NCBI GenBank assembly: GCA_030428385.1
Contig: JAUIDY010000021.1
Coordinates: 1 to 63,623, forward strand
From: Rhodothermia bacterium
GTDB taxonomy: Bacteria; Bacteroidota; Rhodothermia; Rhodothermales; JAAAOL01
DNA length: 63,623 nucleotides
Reading direction: 5' to 3'
A model generated the notes under the pieces. It worked only from the letters and a program-made list of their open reading frames with translations. It was not told the DNA's origin and did not search any database. This document shows, one piece after another, positions 52,103 through 60,395 of the stretch. The translations under genes were made by a program, and so were the position numbers. How positions within the stretch are numbered: position 1 is the stretch's first letter; the number at the start of each line of letters is the position of its first letter.

Positions 52103-53034
52103 CCGTTGGCGGCATAAAATTCCCGTGACGCGGTGGCCTTTGGTGGTGCGAACCGGAGTTCGTGCCAGCCAAAAGGCCTGTCTCTTACAGCGGATCGCCC
52201 CGGCTCCGAAGAGTCGTGCGGTCCCCGCCTGAGCAACCTGCATTCACTACGTCCCGGTTTCCCGGAGCGCCGTGTCCTCATCCGCATGGGCATCGGATAC
52301 AGGAGGTTGCGGACAGCTAGAGCTTGGTTGTTTCACCCGCGTCAGCGTTTGGTTTCCACGGCACCGCCACCATCCACGAGGGATGGTAAGGGTGATGCTT
52401 CCACCCGGCGAACAGCGTGGCTTCCACGGTTGAGGATGCGTGCCTTGCGGCAGGTATCCCGCTGCGCTTCCGCGTTGCTTCGGGCCCGGCACCGCGCCTT
52501 GCGGCGTGATGCACCGTCCGTCGCCGTACAGCCGTCTCTTTTTGCCCTCGTTGCCGATGGCAAGCAGATCCGTCTGTGAGGTGCGTTGGCTCAACGTCGG
52601 TGCGTTGCCGCACGTCCGTTGGTGCCTCCGCGTCGCACGCGCACGGTTTCTTGTTCGAAAACGGGAACCCGTGTGCCTACGTGCGCCCCTCGTTCTGTCG
52701 CCATCCACGCGCGCCCTCGCCGTGCAAGCACGACAACGTTGCGCATGAAGACCACCCGGCGGTTGCACCGACCTCGCGTTGCTGCACAGCCGCACTGTGC
52801 AGACGCCAACGTCAGGCTTGCGCCGCCGCTGTTTTTGCTATCGCTTCCGCCGAAACGGACGCCACAGCAAGTACAACGGGATCAAGGTTTGCCGCTGTTG
52901 GCTTTCTTTTCCATCGGTTTTGCAACCGCTGGATCATCCAGCCACGCGGGCTGACCTCATGCAGCCCAGAGACTCAGTCGCGTCAAGGAACAGCACCTTT
53001 TTGTATCCGCACGAGGCATCTACCATCAGGCGCT
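52073..53034 (-). ncRNA. Candidate large structured noncoding RNA (~0.96 kb), class unrecognised
   Basis: The interval between a consensus-like promoter (53041-53069) and a strong terminator has no credible protein. The longest minus-strand frame (52247-52795, 182 codons) and the plus-strand frames are Arg/Cys/Pro-rich and match nothing I know. Read on the minus strand it is full of clean hairpins: CTGCACAG / CTGTGCAG (52782-52802), ACCATCC / GGATGGT (52369-52387), GTGCG-GCAA-CGCAC (52600-52613), CGCC-GCAA-GGCG (52495-52506), TGCC-GCAA-GGCA (52441-52452) and CTC-TTCG-GAG (52204-52213). The GNRA and UUCG loops exist only in the minus-strand sense. I find no RNase P, tmRNA, SRP or group I/II intron core motifs. 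An undetected or degraded protein gene remains possible. Confidence 0.6.
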
Positions 53035-53040
53035 GGGACT

Positions 53041-53069
53041 ATTATAATGGCGCAGGGGAGCTTCGTCAA
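53041..53069 (-). promoter_or_regulatory. Near-consensus sigma-70-type promoter for the candidate ncRNA
   Basis: On the minus strand TTGACG (53069-53064), a 17-bp spacer and TATAAT (53046-53041) point leftward; the predicted start is near 53034. The -10 sequence is palindromic (ATTATAAT), but no -35 box exists for the plus direction. Bacteroidota housekeeping promoters often deviate from this consensus, so such a match is notable. Confidence 0.65.
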
Positions 53070-53076
53070 GCACAAG

Positions 53077-53119
53077 TGATCCACAAAGGATCCACAAGAT
53101 ATTCACATAGTCATCCACA
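53077..53119 (+). promoter_or_regulatory. Phased array of four DnaA-box-like 9-mers
   Basis: TGATCCACA (53077), GGATCCACA (53088), ATATTCACA (53099) and TCATCCACA (53111) are all in the same orientation, 11, 11 and 12 bp apart, i.e. about one helical turn. They resemble the DnaA consensus TTATCCACA and lie just upstream of the ncRNA promoter. Confidence 0.5.
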
Positions 53120-53175
53120 TTTTGGAGGGGCGTGGGAAGGGCTATGTGGGAAGAGAGAGGAGCCAAGGGGCGGAC

Positions 53176-53211
53176 AAAAAAGCCCGGTGCTTGCGGAGCG
53201 CCGGGCTTTTT
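53176..53211. terminator. Bidirectional terminator downstream of the rhomboid gene
   Basis: AAAAAAGCCCGG and CCGGGCTTTTT form a strong stem with T-runs on both strands. It probably ends rhomboid transcripts on the minus strand and any rightward transcript from the DnaA-box region. Confidence 0.8.
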
Positions 53212-53389
53212 AATGCCCATATTCTGGTGATGCGACTGAGTGCGCCCGGTCACCGGAGCGCAGGAGAGGCAGCACGAGGTCGCAAGAAGATACGAAGCCT
53301 CGTAAGAGCGTGCAAGCCTCAATAACGGTAATGTGTGCAGCCAGCGTTAAGAAACGGTCATTCTTCGTTTCTGCAATAACGGTAAACGG

Positions 53390-54019
53390 CTACAGGCCGA
53401 TCTGACCCAGCAGGTGCTGCACCACCCAGGGCTCCAGCGCGATGGTCACCAGCACCCCGCCCAGCGCCCCACCCAGATGCGCCTCGTGAGCGATGCCGCC
53501 CACCTTGCCTTGCTCCTGCGCCTGCTTCATGGCATAAATGGAAATGCCCACGTACAGGATGGCAAACAACCAGATCCGCATGGGGATGGCGAAGAAGAGA
53601 TAAATCTGCGCAAAGGGATCGAAGAGGCAGTACGCAAACACCACCCCACTTATGGCCCCCGACGCGCCCACGGCGTTGTATTGCACGTTATCACGCTGAA
53701 ACCAGAACGTGAGCGCGTGTGCCGCCAGTTCGGCCCCGAAGTACAGGATCAAAAAGCCGATGCCGCCCAGCACCGGCTCCAGCGCCGGCCCAAAGAAATA
53801 CAGCGTGAGCATGTTCACCGCCAAGTGTCCGATGCCTACATGCACAAAGCCTGCAGTGATGAAGCGGTAATATTCCTTGTGCTGGATGATGCGCTGTGGC
53901 CGGAAGCCCAGTCGATCGATCAGCGACGGATCTGAAAAAAGCGCATAGCCACTCACCAGCACATTGATCAGCAGCAAGAGCAGCGTCATCGGCGCGCTAT
54001 AAGGGTCAATTCCCATCAT
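53390..54019 (-). CDS. Rhomboid-family intramembrane serine protease
   Basis: 209 aa, six hydrophobic helices. The catalytic serine is in NAVGASGAISG (Ser ~120) and the catalytic histidine in HEAHLGGALGG (His ~181). The FVHVGIGHLAVNM segment with its HxxxN is the usual rhomboid helix 2. It cleaves membrane-spanning substrates in the inner membrane; substrates are unknown. The first two codons are both ATG. The gap downstream (53212-53389) contains a direct repeat CAATAACGGTAA at 53320 and 53374. Confidence 0.93.
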   Translation of the reverse strand: MMGIDPYSAPMTLLLLLINVLVSGYALFSDPSLIDRLGFRPQRIIQHKEYYRFITAGFVHVGIGHLAVNMLTLYFFGPALEPVLGGIGFLILYFGAELAAHALTFWFQRDNVQYNAVGASGAISGVVFAYCLFDPFAQIYLFFAIPMRIWLFAILYVGISIYAMKQAQEQGKVGGIAHEAHLGGALGGVLVTIALEPWVVQHLLGQIGL

Positions 54020-54154
54020 GGTTGTTGTCGGTTTTTCCTGGACAGCAGCGTCCGTGCCGCTCGTCTACGACAAAAGCATCGGAGGGTTCAGCCGCTCCAC
54101 GTTTTCGCATCGGCCCTCTTGACTCCCGTTGCAGGCTGATGTTAACTCCGTGTT

Positions 54155-55441
54155 ATGGAAACGACCCCGGAAACCCTCTCTCTGTTCATGCGCTTCGGCG
54201 TGGCGCTCGGCATTGGCCTGTTGATTGGTTTGCAGCGCGAGTACAACGCCTTTCGGGAAGCGGAAGATGAAGACACCGACCTGTTCGCAGGCATTCGTAC
54301 GTTTGCCCTGCTGGGGCTCCTTGGCTGCGGCGCGGCGCTGGTGGCGGATCGGATGGCAACGCCGCTCGTGTTTGTCGCTGTGCTGGTGGTCATGGGCGTG
54401 CTTATCAGCGTGGCGTATTACCTGAGCGGTCGCGAGGGCAGCATCGGCCTTACCACGGAGGTAGCCGCCTTGCTGACGGTGTTGGTCGGGGCGTTGTGTT
54501 ACTGGGACCAACTGGCGCTGGCCGCCGCGCTGGCCGTGCTCATCACGGTGTTGCTGGCGATGAAGCTGCACACCCAGTCGCTCGTGCGCAACATCACCAG
54601 CGAAGATGTTTATGCCACCCTCAAGTTTGCGGTCATCAGCCTGATCATTCTGCCTGTGTTGCCCCGCACCGGCTACGGCCCGCCGCCATTCGACGTGCTC
54701 GTCCCCTATAAAGTCTGGTTGATGGTGGTGTTTATCTCAGGCATCAGCTTCCTGGGGTACTTGCTGATCAAAATCGTCGGCACCGAGCGCGGCGTGGGCC
54801 TCACCGGGCTGCTCGGCGGGCTGGCCTCCAGCACCGCAGTGACACTCACCTTCGCCCAGCGCAGCCGCGATGCCCAAAGCCTCGCGAAACCGTTTGCACT
54901 GGCGATCTTGCTGGCCTGGAGCGTGATGTTTATCCGGGTGCTCGTGGAAGTGGCTGCCCTCAACCGCCCGCTGCTGCGCATCGTGTGGATTCCGCTCACT
55001 GCCGCCTTGGCGGCCTGCCTCGGGTACTGTGCGTATTTGTACTTTGCACCCCACGACAAGTCCAGCGGCGGCGACGACAACTTCACCAACCCGTTTGAAC
55101 TGAAGTCAGCGCTGGCGTTCGGGCTGTTGTATGCGGTGATTCTGGTCATTGCCCACGCCGCCCAGCTCTATTTTGGCAACACGGGCGTATACCTCTCCAG
55201 CATCGCCTCCGGGCTCGCCGATGTAGATGCCATCACGCTAACGATGGCGGAGTTAAGCCAAGCAGGCGGCGAACTGGATCCCAACGTCGCTGCCAAAGCC
55301 ATTGTGCTCGCAGCCGTCTCGAACACCATCGTGAAGGGCGGCATTGTCCTTGGGACTGGCTCGCCGCAACTGCGCCGCGTGCTGCTGCCCGGCATGGTGG
55401 TGACGCTGGCAACAGCGATCGCGGTGGCGTTTTTGGTCTGA
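54155..55441 (+). CDS. MgtC/SapB-DUF4010 family membrane protein
   Basis: 428 aa, about twelve hydrophobic helices. The N-terminal ~140 residues are MgtC/SapB-like: RFGVALGIGLLIGLQREYNA and GIRTFALLGLLG. The remainder matches DUF4010, with GLTGLLGGLASSTAVTLTFAQRS and a late GVYLSSIASGLADVDAITLTMA. Such proteins are thought to affect divalent-cation homeostasis or membrane energetics, but no transport activity is proven. Monocistronic, convergent with purQ at only 19 bp. Confidence 0.9.
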   Translation: METTPETLSLFMRFGVALGIGLLIGLQREYNAFREAEDEDTDLFAGIRTFALLGLLGCGAALVADRMATPLVFVAVLVVMGVLISVAYYLSGREGSIGLTTEVAALLTVLVGALCYWDQLALAAALAVLITVLLAMKLHTQSLVRNITSEDVYATLKFAVISLIILPVLPRTGYGPPPFDVLVPYKVWLMVVFISGISFLGYLLIKIVGTERGVGLTGLLGGLASSTAVTLTFAQRSRDAQSLAKPFALAILLAWSVMFIRVLVEVAALNRPLLRIVWIPLTAALAACLGYCAYLYFAPHDKSSGGDDNFTNPFELKSALAFGLLYAVILVIAHAAQLYFGNTGVYLSSIASGLADVDAITLTMAELSQAGGELDPNVAAKAIVLAAVSNTIVKGGIVLGTGSPQLRRVLLPGMVVTLATAIAVAFLV

Positions 55442-55460
55442 GCCTGCGTGCGTTTAGTCG

Positions 55461-56168
55461 CTAAACCTGTGCGTCCACAAACGAATCGAGCACCGAGCGG
55501 AAAAGCAGCGCCCCATCGTCCGTGCCCAGCACCGACTCAGCACAACGCTCGGGATGCGGCATCATCCCCAGTACATTGCGCCCTGCGTTGACGATGCCCG
55601 CGATGTTGCGGGCGGAACCATTGGGGTTGGCGTCGGCGGTGAGATCGCCGTCGGGGGTACTGTAGCGGAACACGACCTGATCGTTCGCCTCCAACTCATC
55701 CAGCACCGCGTCGCTGGCGAAATAGTTGCCGTCGCCGTGGGCGATGGGGATGCGTAGCACCTGCCCATGATGCAAAAGCCCTGTGAATGGCGTGTTGGTG
55801 GTTTCCGTGCGGAGGTGTGTCCATTTGCAGGCGAAGCGCAGCGAAGCGTTGCGCAACAGCGCCCCCGGTAGCAGCCCACTCTCGCAGAGCACCTGAAAGC
55901 CGTTGCAAATCCCCATCACCAGCCCGCCGTTTTGGGCGAAGTGTACCACCTCGTTCATGATCGGCGAAAAACGCGCAATGGCCCCGGAACGCAGGTAATC
56001 GCCATACGAGAAGCCGCCGGGCACAATCACCAGATCCACGTCGCCGAGGCTGGTTTCTTTGTGCCAGATAAACCGCGTCTCTTGACCCAGCACATGCTTG
56101 ACAACATGGTAGGCGTCGTGGTCGCAGTTGGAACCGGGAAAAACGATGACACCACAGGCGAGGCTCAT
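55461..56168 (-). CDS. purQ: Phosphoribosylformylglycinamidine synthase subunit PurQ
   Basis: About 235 aa from the ATG at 56168 ([16 protein letters not shown]); the frame is open 29 codons further up but that part is atypical. It is the glutaminase subunit of FGAM synthase in purine synthesis. The nucleophile cysteine is in [11 protein letters not shown], the catalytic His/Glu in [10 protein letters not shown], and the N-terminal PGSNCDHDA and [14 protein letters not shown] motifs are typical. PurS and PurL are not in the window. Confidence 0.96.
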   Translation of the reverse strand: MSLACGVIVFPGSNCDHDAYHVVKHVLGQETRFIWHKETSLGDVDLVIVPGGFSYGDYLRSGAIARFSPIMNEVVHFAQNGGLVMGICNGFQVLCESGLLPGALLRNASLRFACKWTHLRTETTNTPFTGLLHHGQVLRIPIAHGDGNYFASDAVLDELEANDQVVFRYSTPDGDLTADANPNGSARNIAGIVNAGRNVLGMMPHPERCAESVLGTDDGALLFRSVLDSFVDAQV

Positions 56169-56358
56169 AGATCTGGGGCAGGGCTGAAAATGAAAAGAAG
56201 ACGCACGGTTAAAATACGACCTGCGCCAGATATTCCCCGGTGATTTTTTGGGCAAGCACCGGTTTACATTCTAATCCAATCCTCATGCCCGCCTCATGTT
56301 GTGAGTAACCGAACGCCAGATTATAGAGATGCTTCTGTTCTCTTGATCCGTACTTCCC

Positions 56359-57432
56359 ATGCGTCTAGCTGCCTGTTTTGTTGTTGCTTTGATCTTTCTG
56401 GGCGTGCGTTCTGCCGCCGGACAAGAACACCCACCTGCTGATCCCACTAAAACACTCTTCCCCTCATCATGGCAAAACTGGGAGCCTTATGCTCCTCCGT
56501 CGGTGCCCGACACGATTCGATGGCAGTGGTCCTCGCCCGGCGTGCGCTTTCAAGGTCGGCTGTCCCCCACACGCTGGCTCACCACAGATCCGCTGGCGGA
56601 TGAGTTGCCCGCCTGGAGCCCATACAATTACGTGCTGAATAACCCGCTTTCGCTGACAGACCCCGATGGCCAAATGCCTTGTTGCGACATTGATGTGGGC
56701 ATAAGCCTGAGCATTGAGAATGTGGAGGGCGGATATGGGTTCAGGCTCAGCGCGGCAGCCGGTACAACCTTCGGCTCAGGTAATGTCCAACCTAGCTTGA
56801 ACGTGTCGCTCAACGTGTACAATGCGGGTGTTGGTACCTCGCAAGGCACAACGGGAGTATTGGGTACTCAAGCCGACTTTGTTTTTTCAGGTGCATTATC
56901 GGTTGGTGGAGGAAGCGGCCAAGCCTTGCCATTAAATACCCTAAGCGGCCTATCTGAGTCTGGTGTCAGTAATACCTTTGCGAATTCTTTCACCTACGGA
57001 CAAAACCTTGTCTTGAATTCAAGTGGTCGTAACCAGCGTTCAGGCTCCATTGGCTTTCGGGCAGGTAATGTTGCCGTCCAAACCTACAACGACGTTTCCT
57101 ATTATCGTGGGGATGGTAATGACCGCTTCTTTACCGGAGGAGGCACCATCAGCATTGCTTCTCAAGGTAATGTATTGTCCATTGGGGCCGATGTATTTAC
57201 AGGCGCTCGGATGCAAGACCCTTTGAGCACGGGTGGATTTGCCGTTTCAGACGGATACTATGCTGGAGATTATAGCCTAAATAATGGCAGAACGTTTGCA
57301 ATCTTGGGGGGTCACAATCAGCATCAGGTTTCAGTAGCAACTGGTTCTTTTCACATGTATTCTCAAAATATCATCCATGATGCCATGAGAATCCCGCGTT
57401 TCAGATCTCACGCATCCCCTGGAGGTTTTTAG
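56359..57432 (+). CDS. Secreted mini-RHS protein with polymorphic-toxin type 23-like C-terminus
   Basis: 357 aa: signal peptide (ending AAGQ), a module at residues ~36-104, and a variable C-terminus. The module (WQNWEPYAPPSVPDTIRWQW, GRLSPTRWLTTDPLADELPA, WSPYNYVLNNPLSLTDPDG) is the last unit of an RHS-repeat-associated core without the repeats. The C-terminus (residues 110-357) is Gly/Ser-rich and beta-rich; GSIGFRAGNVAVQTYNDVSY, GDGNDRFFTGGG, SIGADVFTG and the end HMYSQNIIHDAMRIPRF recall polymorphic toxin type 23. The same N-terminal module with another C-terminus recurs at 59133. A lipoprotein gene follows after 2 bp, as expected for an immunity partner. Toxicity is inferred only. Confidence 0.7.
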   Translation: MRLAACFVVALIFLGVRSAAGQEHPPADPTKTLFPSSWQNWEPYAPPSVPDTIRWQWSSPGVRFQGRLSPTRWLTTDPLADELPAWSPYNYVLNNPLSLTDPDGQMPCCDIDVGISLSIENVEGGYGFRLSAAAGTTFGSGNVQPSLNVSLNVYNAGVGTSQGTTGVLGTQADFVFSGALSVGGGSGQALPLNTLSGLSESGVSNTFANSFTYGQNLVLNSSGRNQRSGSIGFRAGNVAVQTYNDVSYYRGDGNDRFFTGGGTISIASQGNVLSIGADVFTGARMQDPLSTGGFAVSDGYYAGDYSLNNGRTFAILGGHNQHQVSVATGSFHMYSQNIIHDAMRIPRFRSHASPGGF

Positions 57433-57434
57433 CC

Positions 57435-57986
57435 ATGTTTCTGTTAAGGGTGCTTCTCCTTTCTAGCCTTCTTCTATCAGGTTGTCGCCCCGAGTTCACA
57501 AAGACACGCGACCGAACCCCGGTGCCCGAGGAATACAGATTGAATAAAGCAACAACTGCATCAACCCTTGATTTCAGCCTGCTCGATACCAATGCTGTGT
57601 ATATCAACGAAAGTGTGTGGGGGGACTACTCAGAAGATCAATTTGAACAACGACTTATTTACTGGCCCATACGTTTTTCTAATAATGGCATCGGCGTTCG
57701 CGGACCGACACAAGAAAACTTCCCCACCGATACGCAACTCAACAACCTCAGCGATGGGACCTATTTTTTTTACACCATCGACGAGGGAAAATTAAAAATA
57801 GAATGGTACGATTCGTGGCTACCGGAATTTGTGTATTGGTACGGCACCATCGATGAAGACAAAATCTACTTCCACAAGCAGAAAGTGCGTGGCTTCTTGG
57901 GGGGCAAGCGAAAGTTCGACGCAGAGCATTTCACCTACTACCGCCACCCGTTCACCTTCGACGCACCCCTGAAATGGCCGGAATAG
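57435..57986 (+). CDS. Lipoprotein, candidate immunity/partner of the mini-RHS protein
   Basis: 183 aa with a lipoprotein signal peptide (LLLSGC lipobox, Cys ~17). The body is polar and rich in Tyr, Trp and Asp (YWPIRFSNNGIGVRGPTQEN, DEGKLKIEWYDSWLPEFVYW), predicted beta-rich and extracytoplasmic. I do not recognise the family. It starts two bases after the stop of the mini-RHS gene, so the two are almost certainly co-translated. Base composition is more AT-rich than the core genes. An immunity role is inferred from position and localisation only. Confidence 0.65.
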   Translation: MFLLRVLLLSSLLLSGCRPEFTKTRDRTPVPEEYRLNKATTASTLDFSLLDTNAVYINESVWGDYSEDQFEQRLIYWPIRFSNNGIGVRGPTQENFPTDTQLNNLSDGTYFFYTIDEGKLKIEWYDSWLPEFVYWYGTIDEDKIYFHKQKVRGFLGGKRKFDAEHFTYYRHPFTFDAPLKWPE

Positions 57987-58084
57987 TTTTATCCACTTCT
58001 AATGTCCTGCTTATCTCGTCTTCATGTTTGTAAGCCGCACTTGTGCGAAGCTAGAGCATTCTTGGCTCGTTATCCGCTTTGCCC

Positions 58085-59110
58085 ATGCGTCTTCCGTATT
58101 GCTTCCTACTGCTCTTTTTTGGAGCCTCACTCTGCTCGGCCCAACACCGCCTTCCTTCTTCTTACACGCCTGAACGTTCCTACACCGGGCAAACGCTCGA
58201 TGATCTCCTCACCACACCGGAACGCCATGTTGATATTGGCCTCTGGGCCTTGATTATTGCACACACTTATGACCCGTCCGTGGACGTAGAGGCCGGGCTA
58301 GGCGACCTGGACGCGATGGCGCTCGAAGTACAAAAAATGCTGGCAGGACGGACGAGCGACCTCGACAAGATGCTGGCAATTAAAACGTTCCTCTATGAGC
58401 CAGGGCCGTGGAATCAGTACCATCCGTTCGACTACGACCTGGACGACCCGCTGGGCACGAAGCCGGAGAACCAACTCCTCCCCACCTATCTGCGCACCCG
58501 CAAGGGCAACTGCGTCAGCATGCCCACGCTTTTCTTGGCCTTAATGGAGCGTATCGACCCTGATGTCCCGCTCTTCGGCGTGCCCGTTCCCATGCACCTT
58601 TTTGTTCGCCTGCACGACCGTCAAACCGGCGATGTGTGGAACGTGGAAACAACCAACGGAGGGCATCCGGCCCGGAATCGCTGGTACATCGACCGTATGA
58701 AGATCCCTGATCAGGCCATTGAATCCGGGGCCTACCTGCGCGACCTCACCAAACGGGCGTTTCTGGCAGAGTTGATCGGGGTGCTCACCCGCCGGGCGCG
58801 CCGCAACGAACGGTATAACGAAGCCTTGCGCTATGCTGAAATGATGCTGACGCTGCATCCGCTTTCCATCAATGGGTGGATTCACAAAGGGGCCGTGCTT
58901 GAGTGGATCGTCTACGAAGCCGTTGGGGAGGAACCGGGGAACCTACCCCTCGAGCAACAAGCCCACTACCTATCCCTCAGCGCCGAGTCACGCGCAAGCA
59001 TTGCAAAAGCTCAAGCGCTCGGCTGGATTCCTGCTACAGACGAAGACCGCGACGCCTATCTCGAACAGGTTCAGGCCGAGCGCAGCCGGCGTGCCCAGAT
59101 GGGCCGCTAA
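58085..59110 (+). CDS. Secreted transglutaminase-like protein (SirB1-like)
   Basis: About 341 aa from the ATG at 58085; the frame is open two codons further to a TTG. Signal peptide ends CSAQ. The transglutaminase-like core shows the catalytic Cys in RTRKGNCVSMPTLFLALMERI, the His in GVPVPMHLFVRL, and the Asp/Glu in VWNVETTNGGHPA. A TPR-like helical tail follows (YNEALRYAEMMLTLHP). This is the SirB1/YchA-like class, which is extracytoplasmic here. GC content is like the core genome. It lies between the two mini-RHS genes, 22 bp before the second, so it may be part of the same transcript. Confidence 0.82.
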   Translation: MRLPYCFLLLFFGASLCSAQHRLPSSYTPERSYTGQTLDDLLTTPERHVDIGLWALIIAHTYDPSVDVEAGLGDLDAMALEVQKMLAGRTSDLDKMLAIKTFLYEPGPWNQYHPFDYDLDDPLGTKPENQLLPTYLRTRKGNCVSMPTLFLALMERIDPDVPLFGVPVPMHLFVRLHDRQTGDVWNVETTNGGHPARNRWYIDRMKIPDQAIESGAYLRDLTKRAFLAELIGVLTRRARRNERYNEALRYAEMMLTLHPLSINGWIHKGAVLEWIVYEAVGEEPGNLPLEQQAHYLSLSAESRASIAKAQALGWIPATDEDRDAYLEQVQAERSRRAQMGR

Positions 59111-59648
59111 CTTCTCTAAGAAGCGATACACCATGAAGCGATACTTCTTCCTTTTTTTCTTGCTCGTGCTGCTTGCCCAAACAAGCTGGGCCCAACAAAC
59201 CGTCTTACCAGATTCGACGCAGCACCTGATTCCAGAAGCTTGGCGCACATGGCAACCGTATCAGCCTCCCGCTGTGCCAGACTCCATTCGCTGGCTTTGG
59301 ACGCCAGAAGGGGTTCGCAGGCAGGGCACCCTCTCTCCCACCCGTTGGCTGGTTACCGATCCGCTGGCTGACCAATACCCAGCGTGGAGCCCGTATAATT
59401 ATGTTCTAGGAAATCCCTTGTTATTAGTTGATCCCGATGGAAAAGATGTTTACGTGAGCTTTGAAGATGATGAAGCCCGTCAAGCATTCCGTGAATTCCT
59501 TAAAACTGAATACGGGCAACAATTTATTGCATCCTTTGCGAAAGCAGGAAAGTTGGTAGATGCGACTGATGCTGATATTGTCTATGCAGAATTCGAGTCA
59601 AATGGAATTTACTCGGATCATATTTTAAGTCTTAATCAGATTAACGAA

Positions 59649-60395
59649 GGGCCTTAGGAAGCAAAGGTGTTTATAGCGGGTGCTCTCGGAGCAATCTAAG
59701 CAACGACTGATAAAGATCCTCCTGCCGATGATTGAACCGCCACTCGCTCTCTTTCAAATGCAAGTAAAAGGTATGCCTGGGCACCCCGTTGAACTGAACT
59801 AGACGACGCTTGGCGTAGCTCCAAAACGACTCAATCCCGTTGATATGCTGCGTGCCCCGAGCAAACTCATCCCGGCCATGATGAACCCGGAAATGCTTGG
59901 CATACCCGACATCAACCAGCCCGTCATAGCCGCGCCAGCCATCGCTATGAATAACCGATTCGAGTTCAACTCGACCCCGAATAATGCCCTGGAGCGTCTT
60001 TTTAGAGGCATTGGGTACGATTTCGGTATAGACACCTGCTTCTCGCTTGAAGATGCCGAAGACGATGGTCTTGCCAGAGGCACCACGCCCACGTTTGCCT
60101 TTGACGCGTCTGGCACCGAAGTAGGATTCATCGACTTCGACGATGCCAGATATGGGGGCCTGGGCTTCGCAGTGTTGGGCGAGTCGTTGCCTGATTTTGA
60201 GAAAGATCGTGTTGGTAGCTCGTACGGAGAGTCCGGTAATTCGAGCAGTATCGGAAGCCGTGAGATCGAGCGCGAAGCAGCGCAGGAGGTGTCGGAATTT
60301 GGCTTCGGATATTTTCGAACGCCGATAGTATTTGTTAAGTTGAGCCATTGCAGGAAGTTACGGACACAAATCCGAAGCTGTGCTTCCTAAGACCC
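59649..60395. mobile_element. IS1595-family insertion sequence (747 bp)
   Basis: The ends GGGCCTTAGGAAGCAAAG (59649) and, inverted, GGGTCTTAGGAAGCACAG (60395) are 18-bp imperfect inverted repeats with two mismatches. They are flanked by TAACGAA direct repeats (59642-59648 and 60396-60402). It contains one transposase gene on the minus strand. The 7-bp duplication is one short of the 8 bp usual in this family. Confidence 0.88.
59671..60348 (-). CDS. IS1595-family (ISXO2-like) transposase
   Basis: 225 aa. The N-terminal helical region (ASDTARITGLSVRATNTIF) is DNA-binding. The DDE-type catalytic core has IVEVDESYFGARR (Asp ~73), VIHSDGWRGYDG (Asp ~136) and HINGIESFWSYAKRRL, matching the IS1595/ISXO2 HxNGxExFW...K pattern. 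It fills almost the whole IS, 47 bp from the right end and 22 bp from the left. It appears complete, so the element may still be mobile. Confidence 0.93.
   Translation of the reverse strand: MAQLNKYYRRSKISEAKFRHLLRCFALDLTASDTARITGLSVRATNTIFLKIRQRLAQHCEAQAPISGIVEVDESYFGARRVKGKRGRGASGKTIVFGIFKREAGVYTEIVPNASKKTLQGIIRGRVELESVIHSDGWRGYDGLVDVGYAKHFRVHHGRDEFARGTQHINGIESFWSYAKRRLVQFNGVPRHTFYLHLKESEWRFNHRQEDLYQSLLRLLREHPL

Noticed and set aside
52247-52795. 182-codon minus-strand frame in the candidate ncRNA
   Set aside because: No known domain, Arg/Cys/Pro-rich. The strong hairpins with GNRA/UUCG loops and the surrounding promoter-terminator pair fit RNA better; kept as the main alternative to the ncRNA call.
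52073-53034. RNase P RNA, tmRNA, SRP RNA or group II intron
   Set aside because: The conserved cores (GAAAGTCCGGGC-type P4, a tag reading frame with a tRNA-like end, the GGAAGGAAGCAGCC loop, a domain V hairpin) were looked for on both strands and not found.
52133-53079. Several overlapping plus-strand frames of 100-170 codons
   Set aside because: Mutually overlapping, no ribosome sites, low-quality composition.
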